This document shows, piece by piece, positions 8,978-18,141 of a stretch of DNA of 64,000 nucleotides. Made by a program: the position numbers and the translations under genes. Below the pieces are notes generated by a model, which saw only the letters and a program-made list of their open reading frames with translations, searched no databases and was not told the DNA's origin. Each line of letters starts with the position of its first letter. Position 1 is the stretch's first letter. This stretch comes from Apibacter muscae (GTDB lineage: Bacteria > Bacteroidota > Bacteroidia > Flavobacteriales > Weeksellaceae). The stretch covers positions 124,001 to 188,000 of the forward strand of contig NZ_SELG01000029.1 of assembly GCF_007845635.1 (NCBI RefSeq), in the 5' to 3' direction.

Positions 8978-10040
8978 TAATTATTATTGCGTTATAATGG
9001 CTGGAGGTATTGGTAGTAGATTTTGGCCTATGAGTACGCCCAAACTCCCCAAACAATTCCACGATATTTTAGGAACTGGTAAAACATTAATACAACAAAC
9101 TTTTCATAGGATTTCTAAAATTATTCCCATTGAAAATATTTATATTATTACTAATGAAGAATATGTAAATCTTACTTTAGAGCAACTGCCTGAAATTTCT
9201 AAATCTCAAGTGATTGGTGAACCTAAAATGATGAATACTTCGGCTTGTAATATTTATATGGCTGAAAAAATTTATAATTTAAATCCTGATTCATGTATTA
9301 TAGTTGCACCGTCGGATCACCTTATTCTAAATGAAGACGAATTTTCAAGAGAAGTATTAATCGCTTTTAAAAAAGCTGAAAAACAGGACATTTTAGTAAC
9401 TTTAGGCATTACTCCTCATAGACCAGATACTGGATATGGATATATTGAGTTTTCAGAAAATGAGAAATCTACTGAAGCTTATAAGGTTAAATCTTTTAAA
9501 GAAAAACCTGATTTGGAAACAGCCAAATCTTTTCTAAAATCTAAAAATTTCCTTTGGAATTCAGGGATTTTTATTTGGTCTTCCAAAAGTATTTTAAATT
9601 CATTTCAATTACTTTTACCTGAAATGTATGAGAAATTTCAATCTATCAAAACCTCTTATAATACACCCAATGAAAATATTAAAATTAGGGAAGTTTATAA
9701 TCAGATTGAAAAAGTTTCAATTGATTATGGAATTTTAGAAAAATCTAGCAATGTATGGGTTATTCCTTCTTCTTTTGGCTGGAACGATCTGGGTACATGG
9801 AATGCTTTGTATGAAAATTTAAGTAAAGACAATGAAGGAAATGCTATTTATGGAAAAAATATTCATGCATATAATAGCTCAAATAATATTTTAAAAACCA
9901 CCCAAATAGATAAAACCATCATTATTGACGGTTTGAAAGATTATATTGTAGTAGATACTGATGATGCTTTGCTTGTATGTCCTAGGGAAAGTGATCAAGA
10001 AATTAAAAATTATTTAAAAAAAATAAGAACTATTGATTAG
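8967..10040 (+). CDS. manC: Mannose-1-phosphate guanylyltransferase
   Basis: Makes GDP-mannose from mannose-1-phosphate and GTP for surface glycan synthesis. The 357-aa protein has the nucleotidyltransferase signature MAGGIGSRFWPMSTPKLPKQF near the N-terminus, a VAPSDHLI metal-binding segment around 110-120, and FKEKPD and WNSGIF in the middle. It lacks the C-terminal phosphomannose isomerase domain of bifunctional enzymes, so it is monofunctional. The start overlaps the SprT-like gene by 11 bp. The 3' end overlaps the convergent ABC ATPase gene by 4 bp. The symbol is used in the sense of the monofunctional enzyme. Confidence 0.9.
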   Translation: MKNNNYYCVIMAGGIGSRFWPMSTPKLPKQFHDILGTGKTLIQQTFHRISKIIPIENIYIITNEEYVNLTLEQLPEISKSQVIGEPKMMNTSACNIYMAEKIYNLNPDSCIIVAPSDHLILNEDEFSREVLIAFKKAEKQDILVTLGITPHRPDTGYGYIEFSENEKSTEAYKVKSFKEKPDLETAKSFLKSKNFLWNSGIFIWSSKSILNSFQLLLPEMYEKFQSIKTSYNTPNENIKIREVYNQIEKVSIDYGILEKSSNVWVIPSSFGWNDLGTWNALYENLSKDNEGNAIYGKNIHAYNSSNNILKTTQIDKTIIIDGLKDYIVVDTDDALLVCPRESDQEIKNYLKKIRTID

Positions 10041-10822
10041 TTCTTATTTTTAAAATTATTTATTTCATAGAGCATTGCTTCTCTTGCTTTTTTAAATATG
10101 GGTGAAGAAAAAACAAAATCTTGCAAAGGCTTATTTTCTGCCACTATAATACTATTTTTATCGCCTTCCCACTCTTTATATCCATTTTTAAGATAAACAA
10201 TTTTTTCTCCTATCTCTAAAACAGAATTCATATCGTGTGTGTTTATGATAGTTGTAGTATTATATTCCTGGGTTATTTCATGTATAAGTTTATCTATCAA
10301 CTGAGAGGTTTGAGGATCTAACCCTGAATTTGGTTCATCACAAAAAAGATATTTAGGGTTATTTACAATTGCTCTCGCTATCGCCACACGTTTTTGCATT
10401 CCTCCTGAGATTTCAGAAGGATATTTTTTTCGAGCATTGGTCAAATTTACCCTTTCTAAAACTTCATCAACTCTATCTCTCATTTGTTTCTCTGTCATAT
10501 TCGCAAACATTTCTAAAGGAAACTTTACGTTTTGTTCTACTGTCATCGAATCAAATAAGGCACTTCCTTGAAAAACGGTACCTATTTCACTTCTTAATTT
10601 CTGTCTATCACTAGTGGTTAATTTTGATGCATTGGTCCGTTCATATAAAATCTCACCTGTTGTTGGTTCAAAAAGTCCAAGCATACACTTTAAAAATACT
10701 GTTTTTCCAGATCCACTTTGACCAATAATTAAATTTGTTTTTCCTTTTTCAAAGGTTACAGATATACCTTTTAAAACTTGTACCCCGTCAAAGGATTTGG
10801 TTATATTTGAGGCTGTAATCAT
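10037..10822 (-). CDS. ABC transporter ATPase, MlaF/MCE type
   Basis: ATP-binding subunit, 261 aa. Walker A is GQSGSGKT (about 34-41), the signature is SGGMQKRVAIARA, and Walker B is YLFCDEPNSGLD followed by the H-loop NTHDM. The sequence resembles MlaF-type ATPases, which drive phospholipid or other lipid transport between the membranes. Its ATG overlaps the stop of the permease gene in a TAATG junction at 10820-10824, so the two are translationally coupled. No MCE-domain substrate-binding protein is in this cluster; it must be elsewhere. The direction of transport is not determinable. Confidence 0.9.
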   Translation of the reverse strand: MITASNITKSFDGVQVLKGISVTFEKGKTNLIIGQSGSGKTVFLKCMLGLFEPTTGEILYERTNASKLTTSDRQKLRSEIGTVFQGSALFDSMTVEQNVKFPLEMFANMTEKQMRDRVDEVLERVNLTNARKKYPSEISGGMQKRVAIARAIVNNPKYLFCDEPNSGLDPQTSQLIDKLIHEITQEYNTTTIINTHDMNSVLEIGEKIVYLKNGYKEWEGDKNSIIVAENKPLQDFVFSSPIFKKAREAMLYEINNFKNKN

Positions 10823-11568
10823 TAATTTAAAAGTAATTGTGTTAAAACAAGATTAGTTATTATAATCAATACCGTGGTCCAAACTACAGCTTGCGTACTG
10901 CTTCTACCCACTTCTAAAGATCCTCCTTTCACATAATACCCATAAAAGGACGGAACAGTTGCAATCATAAACGAAAATACAATTGTTTTAATGAAACAAT
11001 AATATATATAAAAGGATGGGGATTCCATCTGTAACCCTTGTATATAATCTGCAGAAGCCCAACTTCCAGAAAGATCTCCTGCAAAATATCCTCCCCAAAT
11101 TCCCATGATTACACTAATCATAATAAGAATAATGTTAAAAAAAAGAGAGGCAACTACTTTTGGGAGAATAAGATAAGAGGGTGTATTTACTCCCATAATT
11201 TCTAAAGCGTCAATTTGCTCTGTTACTCTCATGGTTCCAATACTAGATGCTATAAAGGATCCTACCTTACCTGCCAACACAATACTGATGATCGTAGGAC
11301 AGAATTCTAAAATTAATACAACCTTTGTAGCATATCCAACATAATAATCAGGGATAGGAAAAGAAGAGGTTTGAAAGTTATTATACATTTGTATGGCAAC
11401 TACTGCTCCTACGAAAAAGGATGTAAAAACTACTAGTCCTACAGAATTTAATCCTAAATCATTAATTTCTCTCATTAGGCTTTTTAAAAAGATTCTTCTT
11501 CTTTGTGGCTTTTTAAAAACTCTAACCATAAGAAGAGAATACATGCCAATATTTGATATCATTCCCAT
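10822..11568 (-). CDS. ABC transporter permease, MlaE family
   Basis: Inner-membrane permease of 248 aa with five to six hydrophobic helices. Family features include the MREINDLG amphipathic start, the GLVVFTSFFVGAVVAIQMYN segment, and EQIDALEIMGVNTPSYLILPK, the conserved cytoplasmic loop of MlaE/TrpI proteins. It pairs with the ATPase at 10037. Together they form the core of a lipid-trafficking transporter at the cell envelope. The first residues (MGMISNIGMY) contain two further Met codons, so the exact start is slightly uncertain. Confidence 0.9.
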   Translation of the reverse strand: MGMISNIGMYSLLMVRVFKKPQRRRIFLKSLMREINDLGLNSVGLVVFTSFFVGAVVAIQMYNNFQTSSFPIPDYYVGYATKVVLILEFCPTIISIVLAGKVGSFIASSIGTMRVTEQIDALEIMGVNTPSYLILPKVVASLFFNIILIMISVIMGIWGGYFAGDLSGSWASADYIQGLQMESPSFYIYYCFIKTIVFSFMIATVPSFYGYYVKGGSLEVGRSSTQAVVWTTVLIIITNLVLTQLLLN

Positions 11569-11630
11569 AATTATGCGAAGTTAATACAATTTATCATATG
11601 AAAATTTTTGACTAAATAAATAGGTAGGTT

Positions 11631-12359
11631 TTAATGACAACAACTTTTGCTCTTATCATCCATTTTCTCTATCTTTAATGCTTTTTTGGGTGGCGATAGG
11701 TAAGGTATGCCAATTTCAAGCCCCCTTAAAATAAAAATAATCCCTAGAAGTGCTAAAAAGTAAGGGAAAACTTTTGTTACTTTAGTTTTTGCTTTTATTC
11801 CTATGAAATTTCCTGCTAAGACTGTAATGAACATAAAGGGGAATGTTCCCAAACCAAAAATAGCCATAAAAAGCATACCCTGAATTATTCCCCCAGCTGC
11901 TATTGATGCTGCTAAAGAAGCATAAACCACTCCACAGGGTAAAAATCCGTTTAAAACTCCAGTTAAATATCTTGAGGTATTATCTTTTTTCTGAATGTAT
12001 TTACCTAAAAACATTTTAACTTTAATCATGAAATGATTTAAAAATTTAAGGTTTCCGCCCAATTCAAAGTTTTTGCCAGGTAATAGTACCATCAATAGTA
12101 GTAATACACCTGCAAAAATAGATACGTATTGTTGATAACCTGCAATATTAAAGCTTTTTCCTACTATTCCTAATATTCCTCCTAAAATAGAATATGTTGA
12201 AATTCTACCTAATTGATATAAAAAATTTTGTGTATAATATTTAACTTTATTATTTGCTTCTAGCCCTAATGAAAAGGCAATGGGTCCACACATACCTATG
12301 CAGTGTGTTCCGGATAGTAAGCCTAATGTAAGTGCATAAACATATATTCCTATTTCCAT
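11631..12359 (-). CDS. TauE/DsbD-like membrane protein of the cbb3 oxidase locus
   Basis: A 242-aa polytopic membrane protein of the DsbD_2 / 'sulfite exporter TauE/SafE-like' family. The N-terminal THCIGMCGPI and LYQLGRISTYSILGGI motifs, and the internal repeat NGFLPCGVVYASLAAS, contain the two paired Cys-containing segments typical of the group. It ends in SKSCCH, a possible copper-binding tail. In cbb3 operons such proteins are commonly encoded after ccoH and are thought to help copper or redox delivery during oxidase assembly; that role is inferred. It overlaps ccoH by 10 bp. Confidence 0.82.
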   Translation of the reverse strand: MEIGIYVYALTLGLLSGTHCIGMCGPIAFSLGLEANNKVKYYTQNFLYQLGRISTYSILGGILGIVGKSFNIAGYQQYVSIFAGVLLLLMVLLPGKNFELGGNLKFLNHFMIKVKMFLGKYIQKKDNTSRYLTGVLNGFLPCGVVYASLAASIAAGGIIQGMLFMAIFGLGTFPFMFITVLAGNFIGIKAKTKVTKVFPYFLALLGIIFILRGLEIGIPYLSPPKKALKIEKMDDKSKSCCH

Positions 12360-12811
12360 TCTACAGGTATTTCCATTTTATAGTTAATATTGTTTTTTTT
12401 CCAATATAGTTTTAATATATAGTTTCCTATTTCTAGAACCTTTTTTGGAATAATAATTTTATTCCCCATTTCAAAGTCTAATGTATTTTTATTTATGTCT
12501 AACATTTTAGAATTTGGTCTATAAAGCTGAAATCTACCCATTGTATTTATGGAGGAAAATTCTTTAGGAAATTGTATTTCAATACCTACTTCTTTATCAA
12601 CAAAAATTTGAGGTTTTTCCAATAAATTCATGGCATTATTAGCAGCATCAATTTCTTTTTGATAATAAATTTCGTCCTGATAATAATCATCGGAGACTAA
12701 ATCAAAAGTATTTTCAGAAAATTCTAAACTAAATACCATTGAGCATATAAAAACTATAAAACTCACTAATGCTAAAATTATTCCGTGTGCCCAAGTAAAC
12801 TTAAATTTCAT
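12350..12811 (-). CDS. ccoH: FixH/CcoH family cbb3 oxidase assembly protein
   Basis: A 153-aa protein with one N-terminal transmembrane helix (about 8-28, TWAHGIILALVSFIVFICSM), followed by SDDYYQDEIYYQKEID, the conserved Tyr-rich segment of FixH, and a periplasmic beta domain. FixH/CcoH associates with cbb3 oxidase during assembly. It lies 5 bp behind ccoG and overlaps the TauE/DsbD-like gene by 10 bp, so the three are coupled. Confidence 0.9.
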   Translation of the reverse strand: MKFKFTWAHGIILALVSFIVFICSMVFSLEFSENTFDLVSDDYYQDEIYYQKEIDAANNAMNLLEKPQIFVDKEVGIEIQFPKEFSSINTMGRFQLYRPNSKMLDINKNTLDFEMGNKIIIPKKVLEIGNYILKLYWKKNNINYKMEIPVEWK

Positions 12812-12816
12812 ATATC

Positions 12817-14268
12817 TTAAAATAACTCTTTGGTTGGTCCAATAAAATTGGTTTTATATTCATCTATTTTTGCGCCTTTATTATCAAAAACACCTATAAC
12901 TACTTCTTGTTTTGTTTTTGATAAATCCGCCTCAGGAATTTTTATAACTGCTGTACCTTTTAATAATTCTTTAGGTTTAATAGTTATTTTATTTCCATAC
13001 CCTACTAATTCAATTTCCGCTGATTTAGGTGATATGATTTTAATATTTAAATTTTGAATTTCTGAAGTTTTATTAATAAAACTAAACTGATATTCATCAA
13101 CTATATTTTTATCTTGAATTGTAAACTGAGTTCCTACTACTTTTAAGAATTTTGATTCAACACTTGATCTTACAAATAATAACGAAGTACACACAGCTAT
13201 TAAAATAAAAAGTATTAATGTATATGCGATTACTCTAGCATTAAATTTAAAAGTAGTTCTCTTCTCAATCATGTTCTCAGAAGCATACCTAATTAGACCT
13301 GTGGGTAAGCCCACTTTTGTCATAACTTCATCACAAGCATCAATGCAGGCAGTACAATTAATACATTCCAATTGTGAACCATTTCTAATATCTATTCCTG
13401 CAGGGCATACAACTACACATTGTTGACAGTCTATACAATCTCCTTTGCCCGATAACTTTCTATCTTCATTTTTTTTCCACTTGCTCCTACCTTTCTCGCC
13501 TTCTCCTCTAATAAAATCGTAGGTAATATTAATGGTATCCTTATCTATAAGTACTCCTTGCAATCTTCCATAAGGGCACACAAATGAACATACCTGCTCT
13601 CTAAACCAAGCAAATACTAAATAAAATAATGCAGAAAAAATGATTAATGCAACGAATAAACCTACATTATTTGCAGGCCCCTCTTTTATCATTTTAATCA
13701 TTTCATCAATACCAAATATATAGGAGAATAGAATGTTTGAAAAAATAAAAGATATTAAAGCAAAAATCGTCCATTTAAGTAATCTTTTTCTAATCTTTTC
13801 ACTGTCCCAATCTTGTTTATCTAAACGAATTTGTTTGTTCCTATCACCTTCTATAAGATATTCTATTTTCCTGAAGACATGCTCCATAAATATAGTTTGT
13901 GGACATATCCAACCACAAAATATTCGCCCATAAACGACAGTAAACAGGATAATAAAAACTATTGTAGTTACAAAACCTATACTAAATAAATAAAAGTCTG
14001 ACGGCGAAAAATACGCACCAAATAAATAAAACTGTCTATTTAGGAAATCAAATTGAAATAATGGATTTCCTTTAGAGGTTTTTATAAAAGGAATTACAAA
14101 TAGTAGTATTAATAAAATTGCGCTTACTATATTTCTATAGGTGGTGTATTTGCCATGTGTCTTTCTTGGAAAAACCCATTTTCTTTTTCCTGATTCTTCA
14201 GCTGTTGCTAAATTTTCACGAAATGATTCACCTTCTAATTCTGGTTTTATTTTTTCTTCTTGAGACAT
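12817..14268 (-). CDS. ccoG: CcoG cbb3 oxidase accessory ferredoxin-type protein
   Basis: A 483-aa inner-membrane protein related to FixG/RdxA. It has several transmembrane helices, the CGWICPQTIFMEH segment near residue 118, a second CSFVCPYGRLQG motif, and two classical 4Fe-4S cluster motifs, CIDCQQCVVVCP and CINCTACIDACDEV, on the cytoplasmic side. A C-terminal Ig-like periplasmic domain (about 380-483) follows the last helix. CcoG is thought to reduce copper for insertion into cbb3 oxidase. It is separated from ccoP by 139 bp containing a terminator, so ccoG-ccoH-TauE may form a second transcript. Confidence 0.94.
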   Translation of the reverse strand: MSQEEKIKPELEGESFRENLATAEESGKRKWVFPRKTHGKYTTYRNIVSAILLILLFVIPFIKTSKGNPLFQFDFLNRQFYLFGAYFSPSDFYLFSIGFVTTIVFIILFTVVYGRIFCGWICPQTIFMEHVFRKIEYLIEGDRNKQIRLDKQDWDSEKIRKRLLKWTIFALISFIFSNILFSYIFGIDEMIKMIKEGPANNVGLFVALIIFSALFYLVFAWFREQVCSFVCPYGRLQGVLIDKDTINITYDFIRGEGEKGRSKWKKNEDRKLSGKGDCIDCQQCVVVCPAGIDIRNGSQLECINCTACIDACDEVMTKVGLPTGLIRYASENMIEKRTTFKFNARVIAYTLILFILIAVCTSLLFVRSSVESKFLKVVGTQFTIQDKNIVDEYQFSFINKTSEIQNLNIKIISPKSAEIELVGYGNKITIKPKELLKGTAVIKIPEADLSKTKQEVVIGVFDNKGAKIDEYKTNFIGPTKELF

Positions 14269-14347
14269 TATGTAAAACTATCTAAGATTAAGTCTTTACG
14301 TTCTTATCTGATTTATACAAATATACTGAACATATTTTTAGAAATCT

Positions 14348-14381
14348 AAAAAGTCTACCTAAGAAATTTAGATAGACTTAT
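14348..14381 (-). terminator. Terminator after ccoP
   Basis: On the minus strand AAGTCTATCTAA and TTAGGTAGACTT pair (12 bp with one G-U) around a 5-nt loop and are followed by a T run. It lies directly downstream of the ccoP stop and separates ccoNOQP from ccoGH. Confidence 0.75.
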
Positions 14382-14407
14382 TTTTATTGTTTAATAATTG
14401 ATTGATT

Positions 14408-15367
14408 CTAATTTCCAGAAACTTCTGTAACCACTTTTACTTCTTTTCCTTCTTTTTTAGCTGCTTCAACAATTGCTTGAGGATTTTTTACCCATGGTGC
14501 AATGTCTCCCTGAGGGGCTTTGCCCGCAGAAGATCCATCAGGATTTTTTTTGGTTGTTTCATTTAAATGAACTAAATAACTTGCAACTTTTACAATATCA
14601 TTCCCTTTTAATTCTCCTGAATTGATGAAACTTCTCATGGTAGGATTTGTTTTACTACCGTTCCAAACTACAGAAACTATATTTTTAAATTCATCATTTT
14701 CAACAATATTTAACCAATAGTCATCGGTTTGATTAGGTCCTGAGCCTCCAGTCGCTCCTTCACCGTGGCAAGTAATACATAAATTGTTGTAAATTTCTTT
14801 GCCTTCCTTAATGGCTTCCGGATTGTATTGAGCTGTTTCAATGGTAGCTTGTGGAACAGTCTTTTCATACTCAGCTATTTCTGCTAACTGTGTTTTATAT
14901 TCTGCATCGTACTCGGCTATAGGATGAGCAAAATCCGTAAAAATATAGGCAAAGAAATAGATCACACCACAAGTAATAGTAATCGCAAATAAACCTATAT
15001 ACCATTTAGGTAATTGATTGTCTAATTCTTGAATTCCATCGTACCCATGATCGAGAATCGCAATTTCCCCCAATTCTTCTTCTTTACTTCTTTTGAATGC
15101 ATCTCTCCAAAGTCTAGTGAAGTATGGGGTTTTTAATAATTCTAAGTATCTATTTTTCTCTTCTTCTGATAAGTTCTTAAATTTCCCAGCATCTATTAAT
15201 GAATCAATAGAATTATTTATAAGTAATAGTACTATTGAAATAACTATGGTTCCTAAATAAATAGGATTATTTATAAATTTAAAATTCTGAAGAAGCATTA
15301 AAAATGCCCCTGTTATTAAACATACAGCTATAATTATAATTATTCCTACGGGTGTTCTTGGTTTCAT
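14408..15367 (-). CDS. ccoP: Cytochrome cbb3 oxidase subunit III
   Basis: A 319-aa membrane-anchored cytochrome c. Two hydrophobic segments (about 8-25 and 33-50) are followed by a cytoplasmic stretch, a third helix (QLPKWYIGLFAITITCGVIY) of the CcoP N-terminal domain, and a periplasmic cytochrome c domain with one heme site, CITCH (about 198-202). The likely axial Met is in NPTMRSF. Proteobacterial CcoP usually has two CXXCH sites; only one is visible here. CcoP passes electrons from soluble or membrane donors to CcoO. It is 1 bp after ccoQ. Confidence 0.92.
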   Translation of the reverse strand: MKPRTPVGIIIIIAVCLITGAFLMLLQNFKFINNPIYLGTIVISIVLLLINNSIDSLIDAGKFKNLSEEEKNRYLELLKTPYFTRLWRDAFKRSKEEELGEIAILDHGYDGIQELDNQLPKWYIGLFAITITCGVIYFFAYIFTDFAHPIAEYDAEYKTQLAEIAEYEKTVPQATIETAQYNPEAIKEGKEIYNNLCITCHGEGATGGSGPNQTDDYWLNIVENDEFKNIVSVVWNGSKTNPTMRSFINSGELKGNDIVKVASYLVHLNETTKKNPDGSSAGKAPQGDIAPWVKNPQAIVEAAKKEGKEVKVVTEVSGN

Positions 15368-15368
15368 A

Positions 15369-15572
15369 TTAATTTACTGTGTTTTGATCTTTATCCTGTT
15401 TATTTTCCTCGTCTAAAGGCATACTGCTTATTTCACTATAATAATTTTTAGGTTTAGACATTACCATATATATAAGTCCAACAAAAAAAATAAAAAAAAT
15501 TACTAATGCTAAACTTTGATATATGGTAGCGCTATCAATACCTGCTATTATTTTACTATAGAATTTAAGCAT
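15369..15572 (-). CDS. ccoQ: CcoQ-like small subunit of cbb3 oxidase
   Basis: A 67-aa protein with one hydrophobic helix (about 17-38, SLALVIFFIFFVGLIYMVMS), then KPKNYYSEISSMPLDEE, the usual short CcoQ tail. It lies between ccoNO (5 bp) and ccoP (1 bp), the canonical ccoQ position. CcoQ stabilises the oxidase complex. The identification rests on size, topology and position. Confidence 0.82.
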   Translation of the reverse strand: MLKFYSKIIAGIDSATIYQSLALVIFFIFFVGLIYMVMSKPKNYYSEISSMPLDEENKQDKDQNTVN

Positions 15573-15577
15573 AATTA

Positions 15578-17809
15578 TTAATTACTTGCCGTTTTAACTT
15601 CAGTATTTTTTATATCTGTTCCTAATCTTTGTAAGTATGCAATTAAAGCTATAATCTCTCTTTGTTCTAAAGGAACAAAATTTTCACCATCCTTAGCTGC
15701 TGTTGCTTCAAAACGCTCTTTATAATCAGGTCTATCCGTAAATATACTTGTTACAATTTCTTTAGCTTGATCACTCATACTTTTCTGATAGTTATCCATT
15801 AACTCTTGATCGTAAGGTATATTAAACCAATTTTTCATAACATCTAATTTTTCCTTAGTTTTTGAAACATCTAATTTGTTATATATTAACCAAGGATATG
15901 CAGGCATAATTGAGCCTGGAGAAGTATCTCTAGGATTCAACATATGGGTAAAATGCCAAGAATCTGGATTCTTCCCACCTTCTCTATGTAAATCTGGTCC
16001 TGTTCTTTTAGATCCCCATAAGAAAGGACGATCATAAATATATTCACCTGCCTTAGAATATTCTCCGTAGCGAACAACTTCATCTCTGAATGGTCTTATC
16101 ATTTGAGAATGGCAGGCATTACATCCTTCCCTTATATATAAATCTCTACCTTCTAACTCTAAAGGAGAATATGGCTTTACTGATGAAATAGTTGGTATGT
16201 TCGATTTTACAAATACGGTTGGTAAAACTTCTATTGCTCCACCTATAGCCAAAGCTACAAGGGTTAATATAGAAAAATATATTGGAGTTCTTTCTAACCA
16301 AGTATGCTTTTTTTCATTTTCTCCTTTTTTAGAAGATATTTTTAAAGCCGGAGCTTCTGCTGGTTCATTTGCTAACAAATTACCTTTTCTTACGGTAACA
16401 AAAATATTTACTACCATCAAAGCAGCTCCTGCAAGGTAGAACACCCCACCTATAAATCTTGTAATATAAAATCCTCTTAAAGCAGTTACGGTTTCTAGAA
16501 AGTTTTTATAAACTAAAGTTCCGTCTGGGTTAAATTGTTTCCACATTAATCCTTGTGTAAAACCACTCATATACATAGGTACTGCGTATAAAACAATTCC
16601 TAATGTTCCTAACCAAAAATGCCAGTTTGCTAATTTTACCGAATATAATTTAGTTCTATAAATTCTAGGGATTATATAATAAAGCATACCAAAGGTCATA
16701 AATCCATTCCAGCCTAAGGTACCTATATGAACATGACCGATAACCCAATCGGTAAAATGACCAATTTTATTTAGGGATTTTGTAGCAAGTAATGGACCTT
16801 CAAAGGTTGCCATCCCATAGCAAGTAATCGCTACCACAAACATTTTTAAAATAGGATCCTCTCTAACTTTATCCCAAGCGCCTCTTAAAGTTAATAAACC
16901 ATTTAACATCCCTCCCCACGATGGAGCAATTAACATAATGGAGAATACAGTTCCTAGCATTTGAGCCCAACCCGGTAAGGAAGTGTATAATAAGTGATGC
17001 GGACCTGCCCACATATATACAAATATTAGAGACCAAAAATGTATAATTGATAATTTATAAGAGAAAACTGGTCGATTGGCAGCCTTTGGCATAAAATAGT
17101 ACATCAAGCCTAAAACGGGTGTAGTTAAGAAAAATGCCACGGCATTATGCCCAAACCACCATTGTACCATTGCATCTTGTACACCTGCGTAAGCAGAATA
17201 ACTTTTTGAATGCACAATGTTCCAATCAATTGGAACTTCTAAATTATTAAATACCCATAACAAAGTAATTCCAATCCAAGTAGCTATATAAAACCAAATA
17301 GCTACATACATATGACTAACTCTTCTTTTTGCTATAGTAATAAACATAATTATTCCGAATAGCACCCATATTATAGCAACAAATATATCGATAGGCCACT
17401 CATGCTCTGCGTATTCTTTAGAGGTATTTATACCCATTAAAAACGTAATTGCTACTAAAACAATTATAAGTTGCCATCCCCAGAAGTGAATCCAAGAGAG
17501 TGTATCATTGGTACGGGTTTTTAATAATCTTTGAATGGAGTAATAAAATCCTGCAAAGAATCCATTTCCTACAAATGCATAAATTGCTGCACTTGTATGT
17601 AACATTCTTAATCGTCCAAAACCAATAAAACCTTGGGATTTTGCTAATTGACTTGGTTCTACCCCAAAAATAAAATCTGGCAATGTGGGTATAAACAATA
17701 AAGCAGCCACTGTCAGTCCTACTATAAATGCGACAACACTCCAAAATATGGTTGCAAAAGCAAAAGCTTTTGTTATTTTGTTGTCATACGAAAATTTTTG
17801 TGTCTCCAT
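15578..17809 (-). CDS. ccoN: Cytochrome cbb3 oxidase, fused subunits I and II
   Basis: A 743-aa fusion of CcoN and CcoO, common in Bacteroidota. The CcoN part (about 1-480) has twelve or so helices and heme/copper ligands in RMLHTSAAIYAF, WWFGHNAVAFF, WAGPHHLLYTSLPGW and IGHVHIGTLGW. The CcoO part has an anchor helix and a c-type heme site CNACH (about 561-565), followed by SQMIRPFRDE. It reduces O2 with high affinity and pumps protons. It is transcribed after ccoS. The symbol refers to the CcoN moiety; the gene could equally be called ccoNO. Confidence 0.96.
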   Translation of the reverse strand: METQKFSYDNKITKAFAFATIFWSVVAFIVGLTVAALLFIPTLPDFIFGVEPSQLAKSQGFIGFGRLRMLHTSAAIYAFVGNGFFAGFYYSIQRLLKTRTNDTLSWIHFWGWQLIIVLVAITFLMGINTSKEYAEHEWPIDIFVAIIWVLFGIIMFITIAKRRVSHMYVAIWFYIATWIGITLLWVFNNLEVPIDWNIVHSKSYSAYAGVQDAMVQWWFGHNAVAFFLTTPVLGLMYYFMPKAANRPVFSYKLSIIHFWSLIFVYMWAGPHHLLYTSLPGWAQMLGTVFSIMLIAPSWGGMLNGLLTLRGAWDKVREDPILKMFVVAITCYGMATFEGPLLATKSLNKIGHFTDWVIGHVHIGTLGWNGFMTFGMLYYIIPRIYRTKLYSVKLANWHFWLGTLGIVLYAVPMYMSGFTQGLMWKQFNPDGTLVYKNFLETVTALRGFYITRFIGGVFYLAGAALMVVNIFVTVRKGNLLANEPAEAPALKISSKKGENEKKHTWLERTPIYFSILTLVALAIGGAIEVLPTVFVKSNIPTISSVKPYSPLELEGRDLYIREGCNACHSQMIRPFRDEVVRYGEYSKAGEYIYDRPFLWGSKRTGPDLHREGGKNPDSWHFTHMLNPRDTSPGSIMPAYPWLIYNKLDVSKTKEKLDVMKNWFNIPYDQELMDNYQKSMSDQAKEIVTSIFTDRPDYKERFEATAAKDGENFVPLEQREIIALIAYLQRLGTDIKNTEVKTASN

Positions 17810-17842
17810 CTTTTATAATGTAGTTATCTTAATATAATTTTT

Positions 17843-18037
17843 CTATTTTATTTTTTCTTCATTATTTTTTAATTCTTCTCCTTCAGCGTGTTGAACCTCA
17901 TTAGAATCAATCAACATTCTTACTGCCGGAGATTCATCATCGTCAAACTGACCTTTTTTAATAGCATAGATAAATAGCCCTAAAAAAATAGCAGCTAAAG
18001 AAACACTACACAATATCATTAAATACAAAATCTCCAT
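17843..18037 (-). CDS. ccoS: CcoS cbb3 oxidase maturation protein
   Basis: A 64-aa protein with one N-terminal helix (about 3-27) and the family motif FDDDESPAVRML (about 31-42). CcoS is needed for cofactor insertion into cbb3 oxidase. It lies 33 bp before ccoNO and about 100 bp after ccoI. Confidence 0.92.
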   Translation of the reverse strand: MEILYLMILCSVSLAAIFLGLFIYAIKKGQFDDDESPAVRMLIDSNEVQHAEGEELKNNEEKIK

Positions 18038-18141
18038 AGCCTTATCCTATATCGCACAAATCTAATATTTTATTTACTTTCATTCATAAATATACTCTTA
18101 ATATTTGATAAAAAAAAATAATTTAGAACGTTTCTAAATTA